Notes: generated by a model not told the origin, from the sequence alone. DNA of 54,897 bases from Billgrantia kenyensis (GCF_013697085.1 NZ_JACEFT010000026.1:1-54897); one strand, 5' to 3'. Counted from the first letter of the stretch, positions 36,781 through 45,298 are shown. Translations and numbers: made by a program.

Positions 36781-37568
36781 TGAGTACCGTCGATAAGGGC
36801 CTGGACTACACCTCGTCAGAGATGATGACCGTCACTGCGGCTCGCGCCCTGGAGAACGGCATGACCTGCTTCGTCGGCATCGGCCTGCCCAGTGAGGCGG
36901 CCAACCTGGCGCGCCTGACCCATGCCCCCGATGTGGTGCTGATCTACGAATCCGGCACCCTGCAGACCAAGCCCGACGTGCTGCCGCTCTCCATCGGCGA
37001 CGGCGAGCTGGCCGAGACGGCGCTCACCACCGTTGCGGTGCCGGAGATGTTTCGCTACTGGCTGCAGGGCGGCAAGATCGACGTGGGCTTCCTGGGTACC
37101 GCCCAGATCGATCGCTACTGCAACCTCAACACCACCCTGATCGGCGACTACCGCGAGCCCAAGGTGCGTCTGCCGGGCGGTGGCGGTGCGCCTGAAATCG
37201 CCACCAACGCCGGCGAGGTGTTCATCACCCTGAAGCACTCCAAGCGTGCCTTCGTCGACCGGGTCGATTTCGTCACCACCCTGGGCTTCGGCCGCGACGG
37301 CAAGGGCCGCGACGGCGTGCCCAATATCGGCAAGGGGCCGACCCGGGTCATCACCGACCTGTGCGTGATGAAGCCCGACCTCGACACCAAGGAGCTGGTG
37401 GTGGTCTCGCTGCACCCGGGCGTGAGCCGCGAGGATGTGATCGAAGCCACCGGCTGGGAGATCCGCTTCGCCGACACGCTGGAGAGCACGCCGGAGCCCT
37501 CGACCCGCGAACTCGACATCCTGCGCGAGCTCAAGGCCAGGACCGCCCGTGCCCATAGTGGCCAGTAG
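36780..37568 (+). CDS. pcaJ: 3-oxoadipate CoA-transferase subunit B
   Basis: The 262-residue beta subunit starts MSTVDKGLDYTSSEMM, as in CatJ/PcaJ-type proteins, and carries the catalytic Glu in IYESGTL near residue 60. LPGGGGAPEIA and FVDRVDFVTTLGF are also conserved. It starts within the pcaI stop codon, as expected for a heteromeric enzyme. pcaF follows 18 bases later. Confidence 0.91.
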   Translation: MSTVDKGLDYTSSEMMTVTAARALENGMTCFVGIGLPSEAANLARLTHAPDVVLIYESGTLQTKPDVLPLSIGDGELAETALTTVAVPEMFRYWLQGGKIDVGFLGTAQIDRYCNLNTTLIGDYREPKVRLPGGGGAPEIATNAGEVFITLKHSKRAFVDRVDFVTTLGFGRDGKGRDGVPNIGKGPTRVITDLCVMKPDLDTKELVVVSLHPGVSREDVIEATGWEIRFADTLESTPEPSTRELDILRELKARTARAHSGQ

Positions 37569-37586
37569 GCCGGACAGGAGAGAACG

Positions 37587-38789
37587 ATGACCGACGTATT
37601 CCTTTGCCATCCGCGGCGCACCGCCATCGGCCGCTTCGGCGGCACCTTGGCCAGCGTGCGCCCCGACGACTTCGCCGCCACCATCTTCAAGGCGGTGCTG
37701 GCCGAGGCACCGGATCTCGACCCGGCCGCCATCGAAGAGGTCTTCATGGGCTGTGCCAACCAGGCCGGTGAGGACAACCGCAACGTAGCGCGCATGTCCG
37801 CCCTGCTGGCAGGCCTGCCCACCTCGGTGCCCGGCACCACCATGAACCGCCTGTGCGGCTCCGGCATGGACGCGGTGGGCACCGCCTTTCGCGCCATCAA
37901 GGCCGGCGAGATGGAGCTGGCCCTGGCCGGCGGCGTGGAGTCCATGTCTCGCGCGCCCTACGTGCTGGGCAAGGCCGACGGCGCCTTCTCCCGCGGTCAG
38001 AAGATCGAGGACACCACCATCGGCTGGCGCTTCGTCAATCCGCTGATGAAGAAAGCCTACGGCATCGACTCCATGCCGGAGACCGCCGAGAACGTGGCCG
38101 AGCAGTTCGACATCTCCCGCGAGGATCAGGACGCCTTCGCCCTGTGCTCCCAGCAGAAGGCCGCCGCCGCGCAGAAGGCGGGCCGCTTCGCCATCGAGAT
38201 CACGCCCATCGAGATCCCCCGGCGCAAGCAGGAGCCGCTGGTGTTCGACACCGACGAGCACCCGCGCGAGACCACCCTGGAGAAGCTGGCCGGGCTGCCG
38301 ACGCCGTTCCGCGAGGGCGGCAGCATCACCGCCGGTAACGCTTCCGGCGTCAACGACGGTGCTGCCGCCATGCTGGTGGCAAGCCAGGCCGCGGTGGAGC
38401 AACATGGCCTCAAGCCCATGGCCCGCATCATCGGCATGGCCACGGCCGGCGTCGAGCCGCGCATCATGGGCTACGGCCCGGTGCCGGCGGTACGCAAGCT
38501 GCTCGAGCGCACCGGCGTGACCATGGACGAGATCGACATCTTCGAGTTCAACGAGGCCTTCGCCGCCCAGGCTCTGGCCTGCACGCGGGACCTGGGGCTC
38601 GCCGACGACGACCCGCGGGTCAACCCCAACGGCGGCGCTATCGCACTCGGCCATCCGCTGGGCATGTCCGGCGCCCGCCTGCTGCTCACCGCCGCTCACG
38701 AGCTGCAGCGCACCGGCAAGCGTTATGCGCTGTGCACCATGTGCGTCGGCGTGGGGCAGGGTATCGCTACCCTGATCGAGCGCACATAA
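37587..38789 (+). CDS. pcaF: Beta-ketoadipyl-CoA thiolase
   Basis: PcaF splits beta-ketoadipyl-CoA with CoA into succinyl-CoA and acetyl-CoA, the last pathway step. The 400-residue thiolase shows the acyl-bound Cys in [15 protein letters not shown] near residue 90, the His of [16 protein letters not shown] near 355 and the base Cys in [10 protein letters not shown] near 386. AGGAGAG lies nine bases before the ATG. It is the third gene of the operon, followed by the fused pcaDC. Confidence 0.94.
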   Translation: MTDVFLCHPRRTAIGRFGGTLASVRPDDFAATIFKAVLAEAPDLDPAAIEEVFMGCANQAGEDNRNVARMSALLAGLPTSVPGTTMNRLCGSGMDAVGTAFRAIKAGEMELALAGGVESMSRAPYVLGKADGAFSRGQKIEDTTIGWRFVNPLMKKAYGIDSMPETAENVAEQFDISREDQDAFALCSQQKAAAAQKAGRFAIEITPIEIPRRKQEPLVFDTDEHPRETTLEKLAGLPTPFREGGSITAGNASGVNDGAAAMLVASQAAVEQHGLKPMARIIGMATAGVEPRIMGYGPVPAVRKLLERTGVTMDEIDIFEFNEAFAAQALACTRDLGLADDDPRVNPNGGAIALGHPLGMSGARLLLTAAHELQRTGKRYALCTMCVGVGQGIATLIERT

Positions 38790-38865
38790 GCGAGACTGAA
38801 AGTATGACCGGGGCCGGCGGTGATGAACCGCCGGCTTTTCCCGTTGCACTGCAGGGAGAAGGAAT

Positions 38866-40059
38866 ATGGCATTTCTGAACGTCGACGGCCGCAGCGTCGC
38901 CTATCGCCTGCTCGGCCCCGAGGCGCTGCCGCTGGTAGTACTCGCGCATCCGCTGGGCATGAGCCAGGCGGTGTGGGATGAGCTGCTGCCGGCGCTGCTG
39001 CCGCGCTACCGCGTGCTGACCTGGGACCTGCCCGGCCACGGTGCCAGCCAGGCCTGGGGCGAGCGTTCGATCACTCCCGCCGATCTTGCCGCCGAGGCGC
39101 TGGCGCTGGCCGAGCATGCCGGTGCCTCGCGCTTCCACTTCGTTGGCACCTCCATCGGCGGTGTGGTCGGCCAGCAGCTGATCAGCGAGCACGCCGAGCG
39201 CCTGCTCTCGGCCACCCTGACCAATACCGGCGCGGTGATCGGCAACCAGGAGCTGTGGAGCACCCGCGCCGGGCGCATCCGTCAGGAAGGCCTGGCGGCC
39301 ATGGCCGATGAGATCGTGCCGCGCTGGTTTGCGCCGGCCTGCTTCGATGCCGAGCCGGCGCTCAAGGCCGGCTGGTGCACCCAGATGGGCCGCGGCGACG
39401 ACGAATCCTACGCCCAGCTGTGCGAGATGCTGGGCAGCCATGCCTTCACCGGCAAGCTAGCTGGCTCGCTTTCGCAACACCCCGGCGTCAAGGTGCAGCT
39501 GCTGGGCGGCAGCGAGGATCTTGCCACGCCGCCAGCCACGCTGGAGGCGCTGGCCGCCGAGCTCGACGGCGCCCCGCTCGAGATTCTGCAGGGTGTAGGC
39601 CACGTGCCCTCGGTAGAGTGTCCTGGCCTGTTCGCAGAGAAGCTGCTGGCCTTCCTGGCCCCGTCGCTGGGCGACGTGGGGTCCAGCGGTGTGGATTACG
39701 CCACCGGCCTTGCCACCCGCAAGCAGGTGCTCGGCGAGGAGCACGTCGCCCGCGCCAGCCGGAACGCCAACAGCCTCGACGCCCCCTTCCAGCAGATGAT
39801 CACCCGGCTGGCCTGGGGCGAGCTGTGGAGCAATGACGACCTCACCCGCCGCGAACGCAGCCTGATCACCACCGGCATCCTCGCCGCCCTGGGCCGCGAG
39901 GAGCTGGTACTGCACCTCAAGACCGCCAAGCGCATCGGCCTCTCCGAAGCGGAGCTGCGCCAGGTACTGATGCACGTGGCCATCTACGCCGGGGTACCGG
40001 CGGCGAACCATGCGTTTGCCTTGGCGAAAGAGCTGGGCTGGGGCGAGGAGCTGGACTGA
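38866..40059 (+). CDS. pcaL: Fused 3-oxoadipate enol-lactonase / 4-carboxymuconolactone decarboxylase
   Basis: The 397-residue protein joins two enzymes. Residues 1-260 are an alpha/beta hydrolase like PcaD, with the nucleophile Ser in GTSIGG near 95 and the His in GVGHVPSVE near 245. Residues about 275-397 are a PcaC-type carboxymuconolactone decarboxylase, with WGELWSNDDLTRRERSLIT and the proton-relay block YAGVPAANHAF. Together they take 4-carboxymuconolactone to beta-ketoadipate. Such fusions are called PcaL in actinobacteria. GGAGAAGG lies just before the ATG. It ends the pcaIJF operon. Confidence 0.92.
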   Translation: MAFLNVDGRSVAYRLLGPEALPLVVLAHPLGMSQAVWDELLPALLPRYRVLTWDLPGHGASQAWGERSITPADLAAEALALAEHAGASRFHFVGTSIGGVVGQQLISEHAERLLSATLTNTGAVIGNQELWSTRAGRIRQEGLAAMADEIVPRWFAPACFDAEPALKAGWCTQMGRGDDESYAQLCEMLGSHAFTGKLAGSLSQHPGVKVQLLGGSEDLATPPATLEALAAELDGAPLEILQGVGHVPSVECPGLFAEKLLAFLAPSLGDVGSSGVDYATGLATRKQVLGEEHVARASRNANSLDAPFQQMITRLAWGELWSNDDLTRRERSLITTGILAALGREELVLHLKTAKRIGLSEAELRQVLMHVAIYAGVPAANHAFALAKELGWGEELD

Positions 40060-40119
40060 CTTGGGGCAGGGCAGGAAGTCGTCCGAGCCTTCCTGCCCGG
40101 TTCACGTTCTTGTGACGAG

Positions 40120-40184
40120 AAATAAAAAACCCGCGCAACTTGAGCGTGAGGACCGAAGTCCACATAGGCTTGGCGGGTGTATTG
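40120..40184 (-). ncRNA. Candidate minus-strand small RNA
   Basis: A promoter-like TTGCAT-18-TAGAAT (40220 to 40191 on the minus strand) is followed by about 60 bases that fold with an outer stem ACCCGC/GCGGGT, an inner GGAC-TTCG-GTCC tetraloop hairpin, and a TTTTTT-ATTT end. No minus-strand gene lies upstream, so this looks like a self-contained short transcript. Only sequence features support it. Confidence 0.38.
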
Positions 40185-40362
40185 AGGCCAATTCTAGGCG
40201 TACCGATATTCGGGATGCAAGGTTTCTACGGCTGCCTTTGTCTGGCGTCTTCCATGCGTTGGCTCATCTCGTGAGCTTCGTATAACCGGGGCTGGGTAAG
40301 TGGCATCACCATGATTTGGTAGAGTGGTGGGGCAGCGTAGGGAACCACTCGCCTTGCGCATG

Positions 40363-40377
40363 GTCCCATATTGGGAC
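40363..40377. promoter_or_regulatory. Dyad GTCCCA-TAT-TGGGAC before higB
   Basis: A perfect six-base-arm inverted repeat lies 12 bases before the toxin start, the usual place for HigA autorepression. Confidence 0.55.
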
Positions 40378-40389
40378 ATCATTGGCGTT

Positions 40390-40692
40390 ATGAGGATCAT
40401 CGCCATCAAGTATCTGCGTGACTTTTGGCGGCAACACCCCGATGCCAAGGCGTCACTGGAAGCCTGGATCGATGAGGTGAAGCATGCCGACTGGAAAGAT
40501 GCGCATGACATCAAGGCTAAATACCGCAGCGCCAGTCCTGTGGGCAACAAGCGTGTGGTGTTCAATATCAAGGGTAACGACTATCGACTGATCGTCGCTG
40601 TTGCCTACCGATTTGGCGCGGTCTACATCAAGTTCATCGGCACGCACGCGGAATATGACAAAGTCGATGCCGAAACCGTAGAGATGGAGTAA
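40390..40692 (+). CDS. higB: HigB-type toxin, RelE-superfamily mRNA interferase
   Basis: This 100-residue toxin begins MRIIAIKYLRDFW and has the HigB blocks HPDAKASLEAWIDEVKHADW, DIKAKYRSASPVGNKRVVFNIKGNDYRLIVAV and FIGTHAEYDKVD, the last being the conserved C-terminal motif with the catalytic His. HigB cuts mRNA on the ribosome. An in-frame opening from 40324 would add 22 residues over the operator and is unlikely. The antitoxin gene begins four bases after the stop, in the toxin-first order typical of higBA. Confidence 0.9.
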   Translation: MRIIAIKYLRDFWRQHPDAKASLEAWIDEVKHADWKDAHDIKAKYRSASPVGNKRVVFNIKGNDYRLIVAVAYRFGAVYIKFIGTHAEYDKVDAETVEME

Positions 40693-40695
40693 CCC

Positions 40696-41067
40696 ATGGA
40701 TATTCGCCCCATTCGTACCGAGGACGATTATCAGGCCGCCCTGCGGGAAGTTTCTGGCTATTTCGATAATGAGCCGGAGCCCGGCACCGAGGAGGGCGAC
40801 CGCTTCGAGATCCTCCTGACGCTGATCGAGGCCTTTGAAGCCAAGCACTTCCCCGTGGACCTGCCGGATCCCATTGAGGCCATCAAGTTTCGCATGGAAC
40901 AGCAGGGGCTCACGCCCAAGGATCTCGAGCCCGCTCTTGGTCGTCGTAATCGCGTCTATGAGATCCTGAATGGCAAGCGGAACCTGACCCTCGCCATGGT
41001 CTGGAAACTACACGACATGTTCGGCATTCCTGCCGAGAGCCTGATCAAGCCACCTCACCATGCCTGA
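40696..41067 (+). CDS. higA: HigA-type antitoxin with XRE helix-turn-helix
   Basis: This 123-residue antitoxin has an N-terminal segment that would wrap HigB, and a C-terminal helix-turn-helix near residues 65-110 (IKFRMEQQGLTPKDLEPALGRRNRVYEILNG split across its helices). It neutralises HigB and represses the operon, probably through the dyad at 40363. This pair interrupts the pca cluster between pcaL and the transporter gene. Confidence 0.9.
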   Translation: MDIRPIRTEDDYQAALREVSGYFDNEPEPGTEEGDRFEILLTLIEAFEAKHFPVDLPDPIEAIKFRMEQQGLTPKDLEPALGRRNRVYEILNGKRNLTLAMVWKLHDMFGIPAESLIKPPHHA

Positions 41068-41165
41068 TACTCCTGATACTTACTTGGGTATCGGCCACCT
41101 TTCGGCGTAGAGAGCAGCCCTAGACTTTCGTTAGAGTGCTAATAAGCTGTGCCGCATGGCATGAT

Positions 41166-41195
41166 CCGAACCGGCCTTTGGCCGGTTTCGGCTTT
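41166..41195 (+). terminator. Terminator-like hairpin after higA
   Basis: CCGAACCGGCC pairs with GGCCGGTTTCGG (one bulge) around TTT and is followed by CTTT. It is weak but well placed 100 bases past higA. Confidence 0.5.
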
Positions 41196-41229
41196 ATGGG
41201 CGTAGCAGAAGGGATCAGGAGAGCAGGGC

Positions 41230-42423
41230 ATGACTCAGGACACCACCACACCGCCGCCGAGCGAGCTGCGTCAGGCCCTGCTGGCCTACGGCCTGCTGTG
41301 GTGTCTGGGGCTCTATCTGCGCCTCACGGTGCTGGTGGTGCCGCCGCTGATTCCCCAGCTCAAGGCGGTGCTGGGCTTTACCAGCAGCGAGGTGGCGATC
41401 GCCACCAGCCTGCCGCTGGTCACCCTGGCCTTCGGTGCCCTGCTGGCCGGCTGGCTGCTGGCGCGGGTCGGTACGCTGCCCAGCATGCTGCTGGGGCTCG
41501 CCGTCATGGCATTGGGCAGTGCGCTGCGCAGCCTGCCCGAGGGCTTTACCGCCTTCATGCTGGCCACCGTGCTGATGGGGGTGGGTATCGCCTTCATGCA
41601 GACGGCGATGCCGGTTCTCGCCAAGCTGTGGGCGCCCGGTCGCATCGGCCGCGCCTCGGCGGTATACACCAACGGCCTGCTGGTGGGCGAGCTGCTGGCG
41701 GCGGGTGCCACCGGCCCCCTGGCCGTGGCCTGGCTCGGCGCTCACTGGCAGTGGGCCTTCTCCCTATGGGTGGTGCCAGTGCCGCTGCTGATGCTGGGAT
41801 TGATCGTCGGCTGCCGGCAGCTTCCGGCCATGGCGAACGGCTCCCGCAGCGCCAGCCTGACCCTGCCCAACGTGCGCGACGGCCGCACGTGGCGCCTGGT
41901 GGCCCTGCTCGGTGCGGCGGCGGCGCTCTACTTCACCGGCAACGTCTTCCTGCCGCCGCTGCTCGAGACGAGTGCCCGCCTCGACCTGCTGGCGCCCAGC
42001 CTCACGGCGCTCAACGGCGCCCAGATGGTCTCCTCGGCGCTGCTGATCTTCTACGCCGACCGGCTGATGGGGCGGCCCCGGCCGCTGATCGGCATCACCG
42101 CCCTGGCGCTGCTGGCCCTGCCGCTGATGCTGTGGCTGCCGGGTAGCCACGTGGTGTGGGCGGCGGGCGTGTTCGGCTTCTTCACCAGTGCGCTGTTCAT
42201 CTTCGTGCTGGCGCTGCCGGCCTGGCTGGTGCGCCTCGAGGCGTTGCCGCGGCTGATGGCCGGCATGCTGTTCTTCGGGTACCTTCTGGTATTCGGCATC
42301 ACCGTGGTCGGCGGCTGGCTCAACGATCTCTCTGGAATCGTGGCGCTGGCCTTTCTGCCAACCCTGCTGATATGCCTGGTTGCCATGGCCGTCACCCCAC
42401 GGCTGCTCGCCTCACGCCAGTAG
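41230..42423 (+). CDS. Major facilitator transporter, CynX/NimT family
   Basis: This 397-residue, 12-helix MFS protein resembles the CynX/NimT branch (LRLTVLVVPPLIPQLKAVLGFTSSE at the N-terminus, ARVGTLPSMLLGLAVMALGSALR between helices two and four). AGGAGAG lies seven bases before the ATG. It precedes pcaQ by nine bases on the same strand, so it may be cotranscribed with pcaQ and carry a pathway substrate. Family membership alone does not show this, and it is not PcaK-like. Confidence 0.82.
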   Translation: MTQDTTTPPPSELRQALLAYGLLWCLGLYLRLTVLVVPPLIPQLKAVLGFTSSEVAIATSLPLVTLAFGALLAGWLLARVGTLPSMLLGLAVMALGSALRSLPEGFTAFMLATVLMGVGIAFMQTAMPVLAKLWAPGRIGRASAVYTNGLLVGELLAAGATGPLAVAWLGAHWQWAFSLWVVPVPLLMLGLIVGCRQLPAMANGSRSASLTLPNVRDGRTWRLVALLGAAAALYFTGNVFLPPLLETSARLDLLAPSLTALNGAQMVSSALLIFYADRLMGRPRPLIGITALALLALPLMLWLPGSHVVWAAGVFGFFTSALFIFVLALPAWLVRLEALPRLMAGMLFFGYLLVFGITVVGGWLNDLSGIVALAFLPTLLICLVAMAVTPRLLASRQ

Positions 42424-42432
42424 GAAAACCCC

Positions 42433-43368
42433 ATGCTCAACGCCCGTATCAAGCTGCGCCATCTGCAGGCCTTCCTCGAGGTGGCCCGCCAGCGCAGCTT
42501 CGCCCGGGCCGCCGAGCGGCTGGCGATCACCCAGCCGGGCATTTCCAAGACCATTCGCGAGCTTGAAGAGAGCCTCGGCGCGGCGCTGTTCGAACGCACG
42601 CCCCAGGGCGTGGCGCTGACCCAGGCAGGCCTGACCCTGCTGCGTCATGCCGGGCCGGCCATGCGCGCGCTGGAAGAGGGCGTGGCGGCGGTCGGCGACG
42701 TGCACCTCGGCGTCCACGACCTGCGCGTGGGGGCACTCTCCACGGTGGAAAGCCGGCTGCTGCCCGAGGCCATCCGACGCTGGCACGCCGCACCCGGCGG
42801 GCAGAACGCGGTGGGCGTCAACGTGGTGACCGGTTCCAGCGCCTTCCTGCTCTCGCGGCTGCGCCGCGGCGAGCTGGACTTGGTCGTGGGGCGCATGACC
42901 GAGGCCCGCGAAATCCGCGACCTGACCTTCGAGCACCTCTACTACGAGCCGCTGTTGCTGTGCGTGCGCCGCGACCATCCACTGGCCGGCATTACACCGC
43001 TCGCCGCCGAACGGCTGGGCGAATTCCCCTGGGTGCTGCCGCCCCTGCAGACCACCCTGCGCCAGCAGGTCGACAGCTTCTGCGTGCGCCACTCGCTGAC
43101 GCTGATGAGCCAGCGGCTGGAGACGCTCTCGCTGCCCATCAGTCGTCACTACACCCTGGAGAGCGACGCCATCTGGGTCGTGCCTGAAGAGGCCGTGGCC
43201 GAAGATCTGGAGACGGGGCGGCTGTGTTGCCTCGGCATCGAACTGGAACCCCGCGGCGGCTCCGTCGGGCTGTGCTACAACGCCAGCATGCAGCCCTCGC
43301 TGGCGTTGGAAGCCTTCTGCGAAGTGCTGCGCGAAGTGAGCGCCGAGCGTGGCGCCGGGAGCAGCTGA
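42433..43368 (+). CDS. pcaQ: LysR-type regulator PcaQ
   Basis: This 311-residue LysR regulator has an N-terminal helix-turn-helix (IKLRHLQAFLEVARQRSFARAAERLAITQPGISKTIRELEE) and opens MLNARIKLRHLQ, the PcaQ pattern. PcaQ activates protocatechuate dioxygenase genes in response to beta-carboxymuconate. A perfect PcaQ-type box ATAACC-CAGT-GGTTAT lies 28 bases after its stop, in front of pcaHG. The region therefore has two pca regulators, PcaR for the lower pathway and PcaQ for ring cleavage. Confidence 0.9.
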   Translation: MLNARIKLRHLQAFLEVARQRSFARAAERLAITQPGISKTIRELEESLGAALFERTPQGVALTQAGLTLLRHAGPAMRALEEGVAAVGDVHLGVHDLRVGALSTVESRLLPEAIRRWHAAPGGQNAVGVNVVTGSSAFLLSRLRRGELDLVVGRMTEAREIRDLTFEHLYYEPLLLCVRRDHPLAGITPLAAERLGEFPWVLPPLQTTLRQQVDSFCVRHSLTLMSQRLETLSLPISRHYTLESDAIWVVPEEAVAEDLETGRLCCLGIELEPRGGSVGLCYNASMQPSLALEAFCEVLREVSAERGAGSS

Positions 43369-43395
43369 AGGCCGCCTCCATAACGGCGATGCAGC

Positions 43396-43411
43396 ATAAC
43401 CCAGTGGTTAT
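43396..43411. promoter_or_regulatory. PcaQ-binding site before pcaH
   Basis: ATAACC-CAGT-GGTTAT is a perfect dyad matching the known rhizobial PcaQ site ATAACC-N4-GGTTA. It lies 90 bases upstream of the pcaH start and contains the T-N11-A core of LysR sites. Confidence 0.8.
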
Positions 43412-43500
43412 GATGGGTGCCCGAGTCGTCAATTGGCGGGCCTTTGACGAGAGGTCACACTGGGCGGGACAAGACCACTCTCCCCAAGAGACGACACGCC

Positions 43501-44241
43501 ATGCAAGATCACAACAAGCGCTTCGTGGAGCGCGACCGTAACTGGCATCCCCCGGCCTACGCCCCCGGCTACAAGACCAGCGTGCCCCGCTCGCCGCAGC
43601 AGGCCCTGGCCAGCATGCAGCAAGCCACCGCTTCCGAACTCACCGGCCCCGACTTCCGCCACCTGCGCATGGGCCCCCACGACAACGACCTGTTGCTCAA
43701 CTTCCGTGAAGACCCCTCGCTGGCAGGCGCGGCGGGCCTGCCGGTGGGCGAGCGCATCATCATGTTCGGCCGCGTGGTCGACCAGTTCGGCAAGCCGGTG
43801 CCGCACACCCTGGTAGAGATGTGGCAGGCCAACGCCGGCGGGCGCTACCGCCACAAGAACGACCGCTACCTCGCCCCGCTCGACCCCGGCTTCGGTGGCG
43901 TGGGCCGTACCCTGACCGACGAGCAGGGCTGGTACCGCTTCCGCACCATCAAGCCCGGCCCGTACCCCTGGCCCAACGACCCCAACAGCTGGCGCCCCTC
44001 GCATATTCACGTCTCGGTGATGGGCCCCTCGATCTCCACCCGCCTGATCACCCAGATGTACTTCGAGGGCGATCCGCTGATTCCGCTGTGCCCCATCGTC
44101 CACACCATCAAGGATCCGGCCGCGGTCGAGACCATGATCGGACGCCTCGACATGGCACGCAGCAAACCCATGGACTGCCTGGCCTACCGCTTCGACCTGG
44201 TGGTACGCGGCGAGCTGCAGACTTTCTTCGAAAATCAGTAA
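43501..44241 (+). CDS. pcaH: Protocatechuate 3,4-dioxygenase beta subunit
   Basis: PcaHG is a non-heme Fe(III) enzyme that cleaves protocatechuate to 3-carboxy-cis,cis-muconate. The beta subunit holds the iron: candidate ligands are the Tyr in [15 protein letters not shown] and in [15 protein letters not shown] and the two His in RPSHIHVSV. The 246-residue product starts [18 protein letters not shown]. An in-frame start at 43417 would cover the promoter side and has no ribosome site; the ATG at 43501 is preceded by AAGAGACG. pcaG follows 13 bases later. Confidence 0.95.
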   Translation: MQDHNKRFVERDRNWHPPAYAPGYKTSVPRSPQQALASMQQATASELTGPDFRHLRMGPHDNDLLLNFREDPSLAGAAGLPVGERIIMFGRVVDQFGKPVPHTLVEMWQANAGGRYRHKNDRYLAPLDPGFGGVGRTLTDEQGWYRFRTIKPGPYPWPNDPNSWRPSHIHVSVMGPSISTRLITQMYFEGDPLIPLCPIVHTIKDPAAVETMIGRLDMARSKPMDCLAYRFDLVVRGELQTFFENQ

Positions 44242-44254
44242 GGAGGGAACAGAG

Positions 44255-44887
44255 ATGAAACAGCCAAACAGCGTTCCCACCAGCGAGCTGATGCTGCGCG
44301 AGACCGCCTCCCAGACCGCCGGGCCCTACGTGCACATCGGCCTGGCCCTGGCCGCCGCGGGCAACCCGACCCGCGACGAAGAGATCTGGAACGAGATGGC
44401 CAAGCCCGAGGCCGAGGGTGAGCTGATCGAAGTCGTCGGCACCGTGATCGACGGCAACGGCGACCTGGTGCGCGACGCCTTCCTCGAGGCCTGGCAGGCC
44501 GACGCCAACGGCGTCTACCAGCCCGAGTTCGACCTCAAGAAGCCGTTCAACAGCTTCGGCCGCACCGCCACCACCTTCGATCACGGCAGCGAATGGTCGC
44601 TCAAGACCGTCAAGCCCGGCCCGGTGGCCCACCCCAGCGGCCAGCTCATGGCGCCGCACATCAACCTGGCGATCTTCGCCCGCGGCATCAACATCCAGCT
44701 GCAGACTCGTCTCTACTTCGAGGACGAAGCCGAGGCCAACGCCGCCTGCCCGGTGCTCTCCCGCATCGAATCACCGACCCGCCGCCAGACCCTCATCGCC
44801 AAGCGCGAAGAGGCCGACGGCAAGGTACGCTACCGCCTCGACATCAGGCTGCAGGGTGAAGGCGAGACCGTGTTCTTCGATTTCTGA
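44255..44887 (+). CDS. pcaG: Protocatechuate 3,4-dioxygenase alpha subunit
   Basis: This 210-residue alpha subunit has the same intradiol fold but lacks iron ligands, as usual: ETASQTAGPYVHIGLA near the N-terminus, EAWQADANGVY, TVKPGPV and APHINLAIFARGINIQLQTRLYFEDE. It forms a heterodimer with PcaH and helps bind substrate. AAGGAGG lies about ten bases before the ATG. A strong terminator follows at 44932. Confidence 0.95.
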   Translation: MKQPNSVPTSELMLRETASQTAGPYVHIGLALAAAGNPTRDEEIWNEMAKPEAEGELIEVVGTVIDGNGDLVRDAFLEAWQADANGVYQPEFDLKKPFNSFGRTATTFDHGSEWSLKTVKPGPVAHPSGQLMAPHINLAIFARGINIQLQTRLYFEDEAEANAACPVLSRIESPTRRQTLIAKREEADGKVRYRLDIRLQGEGETVFFDF

Positions 44888-44931
44888 TCCGCCATAGCGC
44901 AGCGAATCTGCCCGACAAGGGCCGCAAGACA

Positions 44932-44967
44932 CCGAGAGCCGGCGTATCAGCCGGCTCTCGGCTTTTT
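44932..44967 (+). terminator. Intrinsic terminator after pcaHG
   Basis: A 12 bp perfect stem CCGAGAGCCGGC / GCCGGCTCTCGG has a six-base loop and is followed by CTTTTT. Its arm resembles those of the hairpins at 45299 and 46079. Confidence 0.88.
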
Positions 44968-45023
44968 GGGCGGCGCTGCCCAGGGCAGCCGCCAGAGTGA
45001 ATGCGACTAAAGGCGAATAAATT

Positions 45024-45051
45024 AGACTAAAGTCTAGATGGCGGGTATACT
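45024..45051 (+). promoter_or_regulatory. Promoter with AGACTAAAGTCT palindrome over the -35
   Basis: The dyad AGACTAAAGTCT (45024-45035) lies 10 bases before a TATACT -10 box (45046-45051), where an activator or repressor would contact polymerase. The same 12 bases occur at 1514. It would serve the 52-residue gene at 45088. Confidence 0.42.
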
Positions 45052-45087
45052 GTTAGCATCCTCATGAAGTAACCGAGATACCCAGCC

Positions 45088-45246
45088 ATGACCACCCAGA
45101 CGCTTTCCTACAGTGCAGTCGCCACCCAACCCAGCACTCCGCTGATCAAGCGCATCGGCGCTGCCGCGTACCGCCTGCTCGAGCGGATGAGTGAAGCGGC
45201 CTACCGCCAGCATGCGCCCCGTCTGCGCAATAACTACTACCTCTAA
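45088..45246 (+). CDS. Small protein of unknown function, 52 residues
   Basis: The ATG at 45088 opens MTTQTLSYSAVATQPSTPLI and continues through a basic, amphipathic helix (KRIGAAAYRLLERMSEAAYRQHAPRLR), ending NNYYL. There is no signal or membrane segment. I do not recognise it with confidence; the shape recalls small DUF1127-like proteins. A promoter-like element lies upstream and a hairpin downstream, so it is probably a real monocistronic gene. It is too short for many gene finders. Confidence 0.6.
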   Translation: MTTQTLSYSAVATQPSTPLIKRIGAAAYRLLERMSEAAYRQHAPRLRNNYYL

Positions 45247-45298
45247 CGGCCGAGGCCGTGTCAGGCCTGGCCCGGAGCGGCCGGCCGCGAGAGACATC

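Larger units (their letters stand above)
40060..40389. other. Gap between pcaL and higB with RNA and operator signals
   Basis: This 330-base stretch encodes no protein I can support. It holds a candidate minus-strand short RNA (40120-40184), its promoter (40191-40220) and a dyad at 40363-40377 just before higB. Confidence 0.5.

Noticed and set aside
41230..42423. Naming the MFS transporter a cyanate (CynX) or protocatechuate (PcaK) carrier
   Set aside because: It resembles the CynX/NimT branch in sequence, but no cyanase gene is present. PcaK-like signature residues are not visible, so the substrate is left open.
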